From the NCBI RefSeq assembly GCF_009865135.1, contig NZ_WWGH01000001.1, positions 2,976,001 through 3,040,000 of the forward strand: DNA of 64,000 bases, given 5' to 3'. The notes beneath the pieces are model-generated. The model worked only from the letters and a program-made list of their open reading frames with translations, searched no databases and was not told where the DNA came from. Of this stretch, positions 25,018 through 32,523 are shown in pieces. This DNA is from Streptomyces sp. SID8374 (GTDB taxonomy: Bacteria > Actinomycetota > Actinomycetes > Streptomycetales > Streptomycetaceae). The first letter of the stretch is position 1; the number at the start of each line of letters is the position of its first letter. Position numbers and translations under genes: made by a program.

Positions 25018-25272
25018 TCACTGCTCGGTGGTGGCGGTAACCCGCTGCACTACAGGGGTCCCGTCGCGGACGACCTCAGTCCACCCGTCGGCCTCCAGAG
25101 CCAGGGTCCACGACTCTCCAACGCCGCTGCCCTTTGCATCGAGGGTCGGAAGCTCCGCCCCTCCCTCCAGTGCGGCAGTCGCGATGCTGTACGGGTCGGT
25201 CACGCCGTCGGGGACCTCAACCACGACGGTGGCGTAAGCGACCGTCTGGACATCGACTTGGTACCTGGTCAC
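25018..25272 (-). CDS. hypothetical 84-aa protein
   Basis: GTG at 25272 with AAGGAG eight bases upstream, 2 bp after the Phd-like gene. The sequence alternates hydrophobic and polar residues (YQVDVQTVAYATVVVEVP), which suggests beta strands. Its position directly after an antitoxin-type gene makes it a candidate partner, but it matches no toxin family I know. Confidence 0.6.
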   Translation of the reverse strand: MTRYQVDVQTVAYATVVVEVPDGVTDPYSIATAALEGGAELPTLDAKGSGVGESWTLALEADGWTEVVRDGTPVVQRVTATTEQ

Positions 25273-25274
25273 GG

Positions 25275-25631
25275 TCAGCTCTCCTTGGTCGGTTCGTTGG
25301 CGAGGACGTTGACGGCAGGGGCTTCATCGGGGCGGATGTCCCACTGGACGTTCACGACGTCCCAGAAGTTCTCATTGCCGTCGGGGGTCTCCACGAGGAT
25401 GGACTCCCCGATACGCGGCACGCCGGGGAAGGTGTAGCTGACGGCCTCCCGGTCGCCGAGGTACAGCCAGACCTGGACGCCGACGAGCGGCTTGATGGCT
25501 GCGACGGGGCCGATGGCGGCGACAGGTCGCCCGTGTCGAGTGAGGCTGATGACTTCGCCGGTGGAGCGTGTGTGATCGGCGATGTCGCCGAGTTGGCCTC
25601 GTGCGGCTTCGATGCCGTAGGACTTCTCCAT
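25275..25631 (-). CDS. Phd/YefM-type antitoxin with C-terminal extension
   Basis: 118 aa. Residues 1-45 match the Phd/YefM DNA-binding fold (IEAARGQLGDIADHTRSTGEVISLTRHGRPVAAIGP). Residues 46-118 are an extension not usual for the family, with aromatic residues and an acidic tail (WLYLGDREAVSYTFPG, NFWDVVNV). No RelE, Doc or PIN toxin is next to it. It may be a stand-alone regulator or pair with the 84-aa gene 2 bp downstream. Confidence 0.72.
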   Translation of the reverse strand: MEKSYGIEAARGQLGDIADHTRSTGEVISLTRHGRPVAAIGPVAAIKPLVGVQVWLYLGDREAVSYTFPGVPRIGESILVETPDGNENFWDVVNVQWDIRPDEAPAVNVLANEPTKES

Positions 25632-25710
25632 GGAAGAACCTTAAGGCCTGTAAGGTTCCTAGGCAAGCCCCAGCACCCCAGGACGCTCGGCGCACACTAG
25701 ACTCGAACGC

Positions 25711-26049
25711 ATGTACGACCTGCCGCCCGACCTGCCACGCCTCCGAACCCTCCGCACCTGGTACGCCATGTGGCTCGTGCGCATCGACCAGGCGATCCAG
25801 CAGGCCGAGGAGAAGCAGCGGGCCGAGGAGCTCAAAGCCCAACGGGAAGCCGCCGCCACCCCCGACTGGGTCGTCGAGCTCGGCATCGGACAAGGCGCAC
25901 CAGCAGTCGACGTCCACATCGGCGGATGCCACATGGCAGGCAAAAGGCGGAAGGCCATCAGCCGCGACGAAGCTGTCCAGCTCATCAGTCAAGGCGTCAA
26001 CGCCTGCACCCACTGCCGACCCGACACCGAACTCGGGCTGCTGGAGTAA
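25711..26049 (+). CDS. DUF6233 family protein
   Basis: 112 aa, divergent from the Phd-like gene. The N-terminus (LPPDLPRLRTLRTWYAMWL) and the C-terminal block (VHIGGCHMAGKRRKAISRDEAVQLISQGVNACTHCRPDTELG) match Streptomyces DUF6233 as I remember it. Cys and His residues in the second block (GGCH, CTHC) may bind metal. Function unknown. Confidence 0.75.
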   Translation: MYDLPPDLPRLRTLRTWYAMWLVRIDQAIQQAEEKQRAEELKAQREAAATPDWVVELGIGQGAPAVDVHIGGCHMAGKRRKAISRDEAVQLISQGVNACTHCRPDTELGLLE

Positions 26050-26090
26050 CCCCGCGAGCGGCCCACGCGCCCCCGGCGCACGATCAGGCT

Positions 26091-26960
26091 GTGGAGTACC
26101 CGGTCAAGCCCGCCCTCGCCCAAGCCGTCCCCGTCATCCCCGACGGGCCCGGGTGGTGGTACGAGCCCAAATTCGACGGGCACCGCACCATCCTCCGACG
26201 CACCGAAGAGGCGGTCATCCTCTACGCCAGGTCAGGGCGCGACATCACCACCCACTGGATGGACCTCGCCGTCGCAGGCATGCAGCTGCCACCTGGGACC
26301 ACACTGGATGGCGAGGCGGTGATCTGGCAGGACGGGAAGATTGACTTCGGGGCAGCCCAGTCCCGGGCCGCATCCAGCGTCACCCGGGCCTACAAACTGG
26401 CCGCACAACACCCCGCCTCCTACCTGGCCTGGGACGTCCTCGAACACCCCGACCAAGGGCAGGTCACCTCGCTCCCCTACACCGAGCGGCGCCAACTGCT
26501 CGTCGACCTCCTCCACGACATCCAGCCCCCCATCCAAGCTGTGCCCGCCACCGACGACCGAGACGTCGCCGTGGCCTGGTACGACGGGCTCCAGGAGCAA
26601 GGCATCGAAGGGATCGTCGCCAAGAAGGGGACGGCGTCGTATCCGCTCGGCCAGCGCGGGTGGCTCAAGATCAGGCACGCCGATACCGAAGACGCGCTCG
26701 TCGTCGGCTACCTCGGACCCCGACGCCGGCCCCACCGGCTCGCACTCGCCATCGGCGATGAGGGCGGGCCCATCCGGCTGTCCGCACGACTCGACCCCGT
26801 ACTCGCCGGCAGGATCGGTGAGGCGCTCACCGCAGCCGAGGTCATCGGGGAACGGCGGGCCGACGGGGAGACCTACACCTGGGTCGACAGCGACGTGACC
26901 GTTGAAGTCCTCGCCGGCTCCGGCAGGCACGGGACACTCACCGTCACCCGCATGCGGTAG
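26091..26960 (+). CDS. ATP-dependent DNA ligase, LigD/LigC-type
   Basis: 289 aa from a GTG at 26091. The nucleotidyltransferase motif I is EPKFDGHR with Lys27 as the AMP-accepting residue; motif III-like LDGEAV, motif IV EGIVAKKG and motif V WLKIR follow. A C-terminal OB-fold part is present (DALVVGYLGPRRRPHRLALA). The length fits a minimal ligase with no nuclease or polymerase domain. These seal nicks in DNA repair or end joining. It stands alone among small genes, so the partner is unknown. Confidence 0.88.
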   Translation: MEYPVKPALAQAVPVIPDGPGWWYEPKFDGHRTILRRTEEAVILYARSGRDITTHWMDLAVAGMQLPPGTTLDGEAVIWQDGKIDFGAAQSRAASSVTRAYKLAAQHPASYLAWDVLEHPDQGQVTSLPYTERRQLLVDLLHDIQPPIQAVPATDDRDVAVAWYDGLQEQGIEGIVAKKGTASYPLGQRGWLKIRHADTEDALVVGYLGPRRRPHRLALAIGDEGGPIRLSARLDPVLAGRIGEALTAAEVIGERRADGETYTWVDSDVTVEVLAGSGRHGTLTVTRMR

Positions 26961-26986
26961 CAGCCCGCCGGGAGCACCCTGGAGGT

Positions 26987-27196
26987 ATGGCCGCGCCCAT
27001 CGTCATCCACCGTCCCTCCCCCACCGGCGGCCGGCGAGTCACCATCCAAGGACAGATCGCCGGACTCGCGTACAACGACGCCGACGTCGTCGAGTTCCTC
27101 CGCCGGGCCGGGCTCCCAGACGCCGACGACCTCCTCGACCAGGCCAGCTGGGTCGAATGGCGCGGCGGCAGGGCACACCACTACGAAGCGGCATGA
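26987..27196 (+). CDS. hypothetical 69-aa protein
   Basis: ATG at 26987, 26 bp after the ligase gene. It begins with two beta strands (VTIQGQIAGLAYNDADVVEFLRRAGL) and ends basic and aromatic (SWVEWRGGRAHHYEAA). Probably co-transcribed with the ligase. Family known only as a small Streptomyces protein. Confidence 0.65.
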   Translation: MAAPIVIHRPSPTGGRRVTIQGQIAGLAYNDADVVEFLRRAGLPDADDLLDQASWVEWRGGRAHHYEAA

Positions 27197-27508
27197 CTAG
27201 CGGCGCGGCTGGCCGCCCATAGGCGTACTGATCGGGAGAGGCTCACCAGCGGGCCTCAGGACTTTTCGCCGCTCGGGGATGAACTCCTCCTCATAGAGCA
27301 GGTGCGCAGATTCCACGGCCTCCTCGAAGCCCTCGGGGTCAGCTGCCCACTCTTTGCCAGTCCCCTGCATGCTCCACATGGAGACAGTCCAGAACTCCTG
27401 ATCGCCGGGCTCTTCAGGGGCGTGGTACTTGATGTCCCCGATCCAGTCGTCGCCCTCGTACAGCTTGAACGCCTTCGGGTTGTCGCCCTGCCGAAGCTCA
27501 ATGCCCAT
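27197..27508 (-). CDS. hypothetical 103-aa protein
   Basis: ATG at 27508 with GGAAGGG five bases upstream. The sequence (YEGDDWIGDIKYHAPEEPGDQEFWTVSMWS) is acidic and Trp-rich, with a helical segment and a proline-rich tail. Its stop abuts the convergent gene ending at 27196. No function known. The following 266 bp up to the integrase stop hold no gene. Confidence 0.65.
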   Translation of the reverse strand: MGIELRQGDNPKAFKLYEGDDWIGDIKYHAPEEPGDQEFWTVSMWSMQGTGKEWAADPEGFEEAVESAHLLYEEEFIPERRKVLRPAGEPLPISTPMGGQPRR

Positions 27509-27774
27509 AGCGGCCCTTCCTTCGCGCGGAGCGGAGACGCTACTCCGACGGGTCAACCTCACACAATGGAATCTCAGGGTTCCGCCGAGAGCCGCACCCC
27601 GGGCAGCCGCTTGGCCTCCCGTGGGGAGCCGGGAGGAGCGGCAGGCCCCGCCCGCGACGGGGGGCGCGGGCAGGGCCTGAGAGTGGAAACCTCGCCCTGG
27701 AAGGAGGGGTCTCACAAGGGCAACGATGCACCCGAACCCGCCACAGGGGTAGAGGTGTGACCGGAAACGGTTGA

Positions 27775-28878
27775 TCAGGGTGCGGCGGGATTGTCAGCGT
27801 CCCGGCCCTGTACCCGCAGCATGCTTAGCGCGGCGGATCGCCGACCGTCGTCAGTACGCTTTCCTGCTCGCCTCAAGCCGACCTTGCGATACTTTTCCAC
27901 CTGCTCCGTCGACGACCAGTCACCCGTGATCTCTTTGATCTCGGCAGCCGAGTAGCCCGCCGCCCCGAGATCCGTCGGCACGCCAGCTCGCAAGCCGTGT
28001 GCGGTGATGTCGGCTGCGACGTCCACCTCGGCGCGCTCCGCGATGCTTTTGACGAGGTTGTTCACCGCTTGTCGGGTCACACCCCATCCTTGCGGGCTGA
28101 CGCTGCCGAGGTTGCCCCAGCGGTCCACCGCGCGCAGCAACGGTAGACCGCGGCCGGTCTGACCGTTCTCTGCGAGATGGACGAGCCAGTCTTTCACCGC
28201 TGCGAGGCAGGCCGGGTCGTCGATCTCGTACTCCCGGCCGACATCGGTCTTGTCGTTCTTGCTCACGCGCTTCGTGGCGACCAAGAGCTCGGAGCTGACG
28301 AACTCAAGGTCGCCCACCCGTAGCTGAGACAGTTCGGAGGCGCGCGCCCTCATGTAGTACCCCAGCAGTAGAAGTACACGATCGCGCTTGCCGGCAGGGG
28401 TTTCTGCGGGGCAGGCGGCAAGCATGAGGCGAAGCCTCTGGAGGTCGACCGGAGCCGACGAGTTCTGCCCACGACCAGCTTTCTGCCAGGCGTGTCGATG
28501 GTCCTGGTAGATCTTGAGCGCCGCAGCCTGATCAGGATGTTGTTCGTAGCCAGCGCGGGCGTTCATGTGGCGGATGGCCGCGACGCTGAGGCGCAAAACG
28601 CCCGGCTGGAGGTCCCGCCTACGCAGATGGGAGATGTACGAGGTGAGGTTCTCCTCGCTCGTGGGAGGCCCTGGCATGCGCCCCAAGGGTGCGCACCAGC
28701 GCGCGAAGGCCTTCCAGCGGTCTTCATAGGTCTGTCGCGTGTTCTCCCGCCCTGAGTTGGCGAGGTCTTCTGCGGCCTCAGGCGTGAGAGTCGCGTTGAT
28801 GTCTACGACAGCCGGCAAGGCTGACGTCTCAGCCGCCACCAGCTCGGCATCATGGACGGCTTCGAGTTCGGCGGTCAC
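27775..28878 (-). CDS. int: tyrosine recombinase (phage integrase)
   Basis: 367 aa from a GTG at 28878 that overlaps the stop of the upstream gene (GTGA). The N-terminal core-binding domain (about 40-140) has TRQTYEDRWKAFARWC. The catalytic part shows Arg in MRARASEL, His-x-x-Arg in AHGLRAG, GDWSS in place of the more usual GHxS (Trp for His) and the nucleophile Tyr in VEKYRKVG. It integrates and, with a directionality factor, excises the element. Its target is not proven; the tRNA-Arg 8 kb away is one candidate. Confidence 0.93.
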   Translation of the reverse strand: MTAELEAVHDAELVAAETSALPAVVDINATLTPEAAEDLANSGRENTRQTYEDRWKAFARWCAPLGRMPGPPTSEENLTSYISHLRRRDLQPGVLRLSVAAIRHMNARAGYEQHPDQAAALKIYQDHRHAWQKAGRGQNSSAPVDLQRLRLMLAACPAETPAGKRDRVLLLLGYYMRARASELSQLRVGDLEFVSSELLVATKRVSKNDKTDVGREYEIDDPACLAAVKDWLVHLAENGQTGRGLPLLRAVDRWGNLGSVSPQGWGVTRQAVNNLVKSIAERAEVDVAADITAHGLRAGVPTDLGAAGYSAAEIKEITGDWSSTEQVEKYRKVGLRRAGKRTDDGRRSAALSMLRVQGRDADNPAAP

Positions 28879-29513
28879 GCGAGGAACCTTTCTGCGGCCT
28901 GCCGGATGATCCCTCCGGGGTCGGCTGCATCCTCTCGGTCTTGCATGGTCGCGTAGAAGAACAGCCAGATGTCGTCAGAACCATAGGGCCAGCGGGCGAC
29001 GATCCCTCCTTCAGTGAGGTGCAGGAAGGTTCGAGAGGCGTCGGTGTATCCGATCTCCAGGGGGGCGCTGTCGGCCCACGGACACAGTGGTCGTTCCACC
29101 TCCTTGCCGTAGCCGTCGATCCAAGGCATGGCTGCGTCCTGCGGCCAGGACAGCCGGGCATCGCCGTCATGACTGTTGCCCTCATACACCGTGGCGGCGA
29201 ACTCGGCCGGCAAGCCTTCTGTGAGTCGTCTTTGATTGCCGGCCCGGTCAGCGTCGCGACCAGGCGAACTGCCCACGGGCACGATCAGCTTGATGACCTT
29301 GCCTGTGGCGATCAGGTAGTGCACGCGCGAGTAGGCCGCGACTTGCCCGTCGGTCCAACCTCCGTAGGGCTGCCCGATGGCGTGGGTGTAGTCGATCCCT
29401 GCCCGGTCTTCGATCATGTCGCGGTAACTGGCGATGAGCCTTCGGCCGTCTTCGGTCCCACGAAGCTTTCTGGCGTAGTTCTCTGCGGCTTGAGCGTGGA
29501 TGGCTCGCGCCAT
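28875..29513 (-). CDS. integrase-coupled protein of unknown function
   Basis: 212 aa from the ATG at 29513 with GGAGGTG three bases upstream. It has no membrane or signal segment. The N-terminal part is helical (QAAENYARKLRGTEDGRRLIASYRDMI); the rest is rich in Trp, Tyr and Gly (GQPYGGWTDGQVAAY, WPYGSDDIWLFFYA). Its stop overlaps the integrase start by 4 bp, so the two are made together. It may be an accessory or control factor for integration. No family recognised. Confidence 0.72.
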   Translation of the reverse strand: MARAIHAQAAENYARKLRGTEDGRRLIASYRDMIEDRAGIDYTHAIGQPYGGWTDGQVAAYSRVHYLIATGKVIKLIVPVGSSPGRDADRAGNQRRLTEGLPAEFAATVYEGNSHDGDARLSWPQDAAMPWIDGYGKEVERPLCPWADSAPLEIGYTDASRTFLHLTEGGIVARWPYGSDDIWLFFYATMQDREDAADPGGIIRQAAERFLA

Positions 29514-29561
29514 GAACACCTCCGATGTGGTTCGAGTCTGACTACGCAAAGGGTACCAATC

Positions 29562-29593
29562 TCACGTTCCATAAGTGGAGTTATGGAACGTGA
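29562..29593. promoter_or_regulatory. 13-bp perfect dyad, candidate operator of integrase operon
   Basis: TCACGTTCCATAA (29562-29574) is mirrored exactly at 29581-29593 around a 6-nt spacer (GTGGAG). It sits between the divergent integrase operon (start 29513) and the gene at 29627. A perfect 13-bp repeat in a divergent promoter is what a dimeric repressor site looks like. The binding protein is not known. Confidence 0.75.
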
Positions 29594-29626
29594 TGCCTGA
29601 GATCGATACCGCGCTACCCTCCGCCC

Positions 29627-29962
29627 ATGACAACTCGCCGCCCCTTCCACCCTGGAGACGGACGCCTCCGTTACGTGGGACCCGCCACCGTCGTCTTTCA
29701 GGACGGAAGTGAAGTCCCCGTCACCGCCTCCCTCGTCTTGCGCCACGACCCAAGCCGCGACGACAACCGCGAGTCAGACCGGGACAGCACCTGGACCGGC
29801 AGCGTCACCCTTGTTGATGAGTCCTCAGACGTCGACCTCTCGGACGCGTTCCCCGGAGTGCTCCGGCTGCCCAACGGGCGGCAGAGCGAGTTCATGGCCA
29901 CCGGCGGCCGGCGTGAGAGTGGCTGCTCGGGCATCGGGCCAGCGCCCTTCGTCAACGCCTGA
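29627..29962 (+). CDS. hypothetical 111-aa protein
   Basis: ATG 34 bp after the perfect dyad, divergent from the integrase operon. Beta-rich sequence (GDGRLRYVGPATVVFQDGSEVPVTASLVL, TWTGSVTLV) with a Gly/Arg C-terminus. It resembles small Streptomyces proteins of unknown function. It is followed by a GC hairpin. Confidence 0.65.
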   Translation: MTTRRPFHPGDGRLRYVGPATVVFQDGSEVPVTASLVLRHDPSRDDNRESDRDSTWTGSVTLVDESSDVDLSDAFPGVLRLPNGRQSEFMATGGRRESGCSGIGPAPFVNA

Positions 29963-30113
29963 CCCCGCACGCAACACTGCGCCTCGCCCTCGGATGAGAG
30001 CGGGGCGCAGGCGCGTCTGCCTCTCCCCCGCTGTTTGGTCACAACTCCGTCATCACCGTCGCCCCTCTGGCGTTGGTCCGCATGCCAGGATTCTTGAACA
30101 CCGCGACACCTTG

Positions 30114-30148
30114 CAAAGTATGGGTTGAAACTGCTAAAGTATGTGTTG
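30114..30148 (+). promoter_or_regulatory. direct repeats AAAGTATGnGTTG, candidate promoter/operator
   Basis: Two copies of AAAGTATG(G/T)GTTG lie 21 bp apart (two helical turns), about 60-90 bp before the GTG at 30206, in an AT-richer patch. They look like tandem sites for a DNA-binding protein or part of a promoter for the rightward genes. Confidence 0.5.
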
Positions 30149-30205
30149 TCGGAAGGGGGGAGCACCCCGAACGACAAGCAGATTCCCAACTCAAAAGAGG
30201 TAGCC

Positions 30206-30547
30206 GTGACAGACGGAACCCTGTCTCTCCCCGAGAGACTGAACATCGTCTACCAGCGCCTGACAGCGCTACCACCGGCAACAGGCCCCGAGGAAGCCCT
30301 CCGCCAACTCGCCGAAACGCTCACCAGCGTCGAAGACGAATACAGCGGAATCCCCGAGGACCCGAACCCCGGACTCGCCTTCGACGGCAGGATGTACCCG
30401 CCCCGCGCGGACTACACCACCCGGCAGGACGACGGCACGCTGGTCGCAGTCACCAAAGGCAACGTGATCTACGCGAAGCCCGACGGCGAACTGATCATCA
30501 CCAGCAGGCGGAACGGCGAAACGGTCTACCAGCGTCCCGGCGCATAG
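30206..30547 (+). CDS. hypothetical 113-aa protein
   Basis: GTG at 30206 with AGAGG just upstream; the longer frame from 30125 lacks a ribosome site. An N-terminal helix (LPERLNIVYQRLTAL) and a beta-rich C-terminus (GTLVAVTKGNVIYAKPDGELIITSRRNGETVYQ). First gene of a rightward early unit. Unknown function. Confidence 0.62.
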   Translation: MTDGTLSLPERLNIVYQRLTALPPATGPEEALRQLAETLTSVEDEYSGIPEDPNPGLAFDGRMYPPRADYTTRQDDGTLVAVTKGNVIYAKPDGELIITSRRNGETVYQRPGA

Positions 30548-30553
30548 ACCACC

Positions 30554-30582
30554 GCCCGCCCCGGCACCCAGCCGGGGCGGGC
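30554..30582. terminator. terminator hairpin
   Basis: Perfect 12-bp stem GCCCGCCCCGGC with a 5-nt loop, just after the stop at 30547. Confidence 0.8.
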
Positions 30583-30619
30583 ACCCCTCCGTCACAGCTA
30601 CCGCCCCAGGAGACAACCG

Positions 30620-31186
30620 ATGCACCTCAACCTCATCGTCATCTACACCGACCACCTCGACGCCTGCCACGCCTTCTACACCAGCCTCGGCCTCACCTTC
30701 GCCAAGGAACAGCACGGCACGGGTCCGGAGCACTACGCCACCGAACTCGACGCCCGGACCGTGTTCGAGCTGTACCCGGCCAGCACCCGCCGCCCCGCCA
30801 CCGGATCACTGCGCCTCGGCCTCAACCTGACCGCCGGCCCCCTCACGCCGCCCGTGGGCCGACACACGCACACCGACCCGGACGGGCGCACCGTCATACT
30901 CACCATCACCCAGGAGGCACACCCCATGACGACAGCCGACGAAGCCCGAACAGCGATCCACCACGCGCTCGGCGACACCGCCCACACCGATATCAAGACG
31001 CTGCCCGCCGGGAACCTGGCCATCACCATCACCAAGGGCGACCACACGGCAACGATCGACGGCCACAACTCCAGCGGCTGGGGCTGGACCATCGACCCCG
31101 CCGAGGACGACGGATTCACCGGCCACGAGACCATCGCCCCGACCCTGGACGAGGCGCTCACCAGCATCCGCGCCGCCCTGGTCTGA
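30620..31186 (+). CDS. VOC-like domain fused to a small beta domain
   Basis: 188 aa. Residues 1-100 resemble a glyoxalase/bleomycin-resistance (VOC) fold with its middle shortened: LNLIVIYTDHLDACHAFYTSLGLTF at the start and THTDPDGRTVIL at the end. Residues 103-188 are a separate segment starting at an internal ATG (30926) that has AGGAGG nine bases upstream. The same DNA may therefore yield both a fusion and a separate 86-aa protein. VOC proteins bind or alter small toxic molecules; the role in a prophage is unknown. Confidence 0.68.
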   Translation: MHLNLIVIYTDHLDACHAFYTSLGLTFAKEQHGTGPEHYATELDARTVFELYPASTRRPATGSLRLGLNLTAGPLTPPVGRHTHTDPDGRTVILTITQEAHPMTTADEARTAIHHALGDTAHTDIKTLPAGNLAITITKGDHTATIDGHNSSGWGWTIDPAEDDGFTGHETIAPTLDEALTSIRAALV

Positions 31187-31194
31187 CCGCCTGG

Positions 31195-31255
31195 GGCCGA
31201 CGGGGCGGGGCCCTAAGGCCCACCGCCCAAAAGCGGGGAGCACGCCCCGTCGGCC
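31195..31255. terminator. long inverted repeat between VOC-like and HTH genes
   Basis: GGCCGACGGGGCG (31195-31207) mirrors exactly 31243-31255, with GGGCC/GGCCC pairs inside. It sits in a 99-bp gap and ends just before the ribosome site of the next gene, so it may be a terminator or an attenuator controlling that gene. Confidence 0.6.
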
Positions 31256-31285
31256 AGCAGATTCCCCCGGAGGAGAACCACCACC

Positions 31286-31702
31286 ATGGTAGCCACCAGC
31301 GCGCCCACACCCCCTGAGGGGCGGCCGGGCGTCACCTACGCGGAGATCGCCGCCCACTACGACCTGGCCCCCCGCTACGTCGCAGAGAACACCCGCTGGG
31401 GCCGCCACCCCGGCTGGCCGGCTGCTGTCGCCAAGCGCGGCCGATCAGCCGAATTCGACGCCGCCTCAGTCCACGCCTTCGTCCAGCAGCACCACACCCG
31501 CCAAGCCCCCGGCCTGGACCCGGCCCGCCTCTACACGGCCACCGAGATCGCCACCCACACTGGGCTCAGCCCCGCCACCATCTACGCCGACATCAGCCGC
31601 AACCGGTGGCCCGCCCCCGACCAGGAACTCAACGGCGCACGCCTCTGGTACGGCTCGACCGTGACAGACGTGCTGGCGAGGCGGCGCAGCTACGGGCGCT
31701 GA
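31286..31702 (+). CDS. tandem winged-helix DNA-binding protein (Xis/AlpA-like)
   Basis: 138 aa with GGAGGAG ten bases upstream. Two similar wHTH units sit in tandem: YAEIAAHYDLAPRYVAEN...WPAAVAKRG (about 17-68) and TATEIATHTGLSPATIYADI...WPAPDQELNG (about 84-132). The pattern is the excisionase/AlpA type, where a helix-turn-helix is followed by a WPxP wing. A double unit could bind paired sites. It could be the directionality factor for the integrase or an early regulator. Confidence 0.75.
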   Translation: MVATSAPTPPEGRPGVTYAEIAAHYDLAPRYVAENTRWGRHPGWPAAVAKRGRSAEFDAASVHAFVQQHHTRQAPGLDPARLYTATEIATHTGLSPATIYADISRNRWPAPDQELNGARLWYGSTVTDVLARRRSYGR

Positions 31703-31746
31703 CCGCACCTGCGGGTCACGAAAGCATCACTTACGGAAGAAGAGGG

Positions 31747-31769
31747 GCCACCCGGTGAAGCCGGGTGGC
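31747..31769. terminator. terminator hairpin
   Basis: 9-bp perfect stem GCCACCCGG with a 5-nt loop, between the wHTH gene and the lipoprotein gene. Confidence 0.65.
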
Positions 31770-31806
31770 TACGGTCGGGTCCTCAAAGAACTACCAGGGG
31801 GATCCG

Positions 31807-32523
31807 TTGCGTACCCGTATCGCTGCTGCGGCAGCTGTCTTTCTCGCCTGCTCTCTCACCGCTTGTGGCGAAGGCGGCGATCCTGCCGCGCCCAAGGCCG
31901 AGGCGCAGGCTTCCGCGTCCAAGAAGGTGGATTGTTCGGATGAGAGCCTCGGCCAAGCAGAGTGGGTGGAGAACTGCGCCGGTGACAGCGAGGGGGCCGG
32001 AACCGATGGTGACGGCACCGACGATGCGGCCCCGCCGACCGACGAAACAGTGCATGTGCTGGGCGACCCGGTGCTGACCGTCGGCGACGAGGGCGCTGGC
32101 GTTCTGGAGATGACGCCCACCACCCTCGTATTCGCGAAGGAGAGCGACGGGAACGCCCCAGCAAAGGACATCTTCGTGGTCGTCACCGTGAAGAAGCGAC
32201 CCACGACCGCAGCCCCGGCCGAGGAGTCGTCCCCGATGGGGCCCGGCGGTTGGCAGTGGCGGGCCCCGGACGGGCAGGCCCTCGATGAGGGCGACGGCGA
32301 GTCGTACAACGTGGTCTTGGGCGACTTCAACGCGTCCGGCACGATCCAGCCCGGAAGCTTCGTCTGGGACGCCGAAGCTTTCGACCTCACCGCGGCGCAG
32401 GCGAAGGGCGGGACCCTCGTCTACGTCGACGGCGAGGGCACGGCGCACCAGTGGAAGATGCCCGCCGAGGACAGTGGTCCGCAGGTCGCCGAGGTGAAGC
32501 GGGATCTCTCTACAGTGGGGTGA
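31807..32523 (+). CDS. prophage lipoprotein
   Basis: 238 aa from a TTG at 31807 with AGGGGG a few bases upstream; the ATG at 31765 would put extra residues before the signal. The signal is MRTRIAAAAAVFLACSLTAC, with a lipobox ending at Cys20. An acidic, Gly- and Asp-rich linker follows, then a beta-rich globular part (VFAKESDGNAPAKDIFVVVTVKK, VLGDFNASGTI). Surface lipoproteins carried by prophages often block superinfection or change the host surface. Its 3' end overlaps the convergent tail gene by 14 bp. Confidence 0.8.
   Translation: MRTRIAAAAAVFLACSLTACGEGGDPAAPKAEAQASASKKVDCSDESLGQAEWVENCAGDSEGAGTDGDGTDDAAPPTDETVHVLGDPVLTVGDEGAGVLEMTPTTLVFAKESDGNAPAKDIFVVVTVKKRPTTAAPAEESSPMGPGGWQWRAPDGQALDEGDGESYNVVLGDFNASGTIQPGSFVWDAEAFDLTAAQAKGGTLVYVDGEGTAHQWKMPAEDSGPQVAEVKRDLSTVG

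Noticed and set aside
27509-27774. attL core downstream of the integrase gene
   Set aside because: I looked for a tRNA 3'-end copy here and found none; the gap holds no obvious core repeat.
30073-31317. 414-aa plus frame over the early genes
   Set aside because: Arg/Pro-rich shadow crossing several real genes and terminators.
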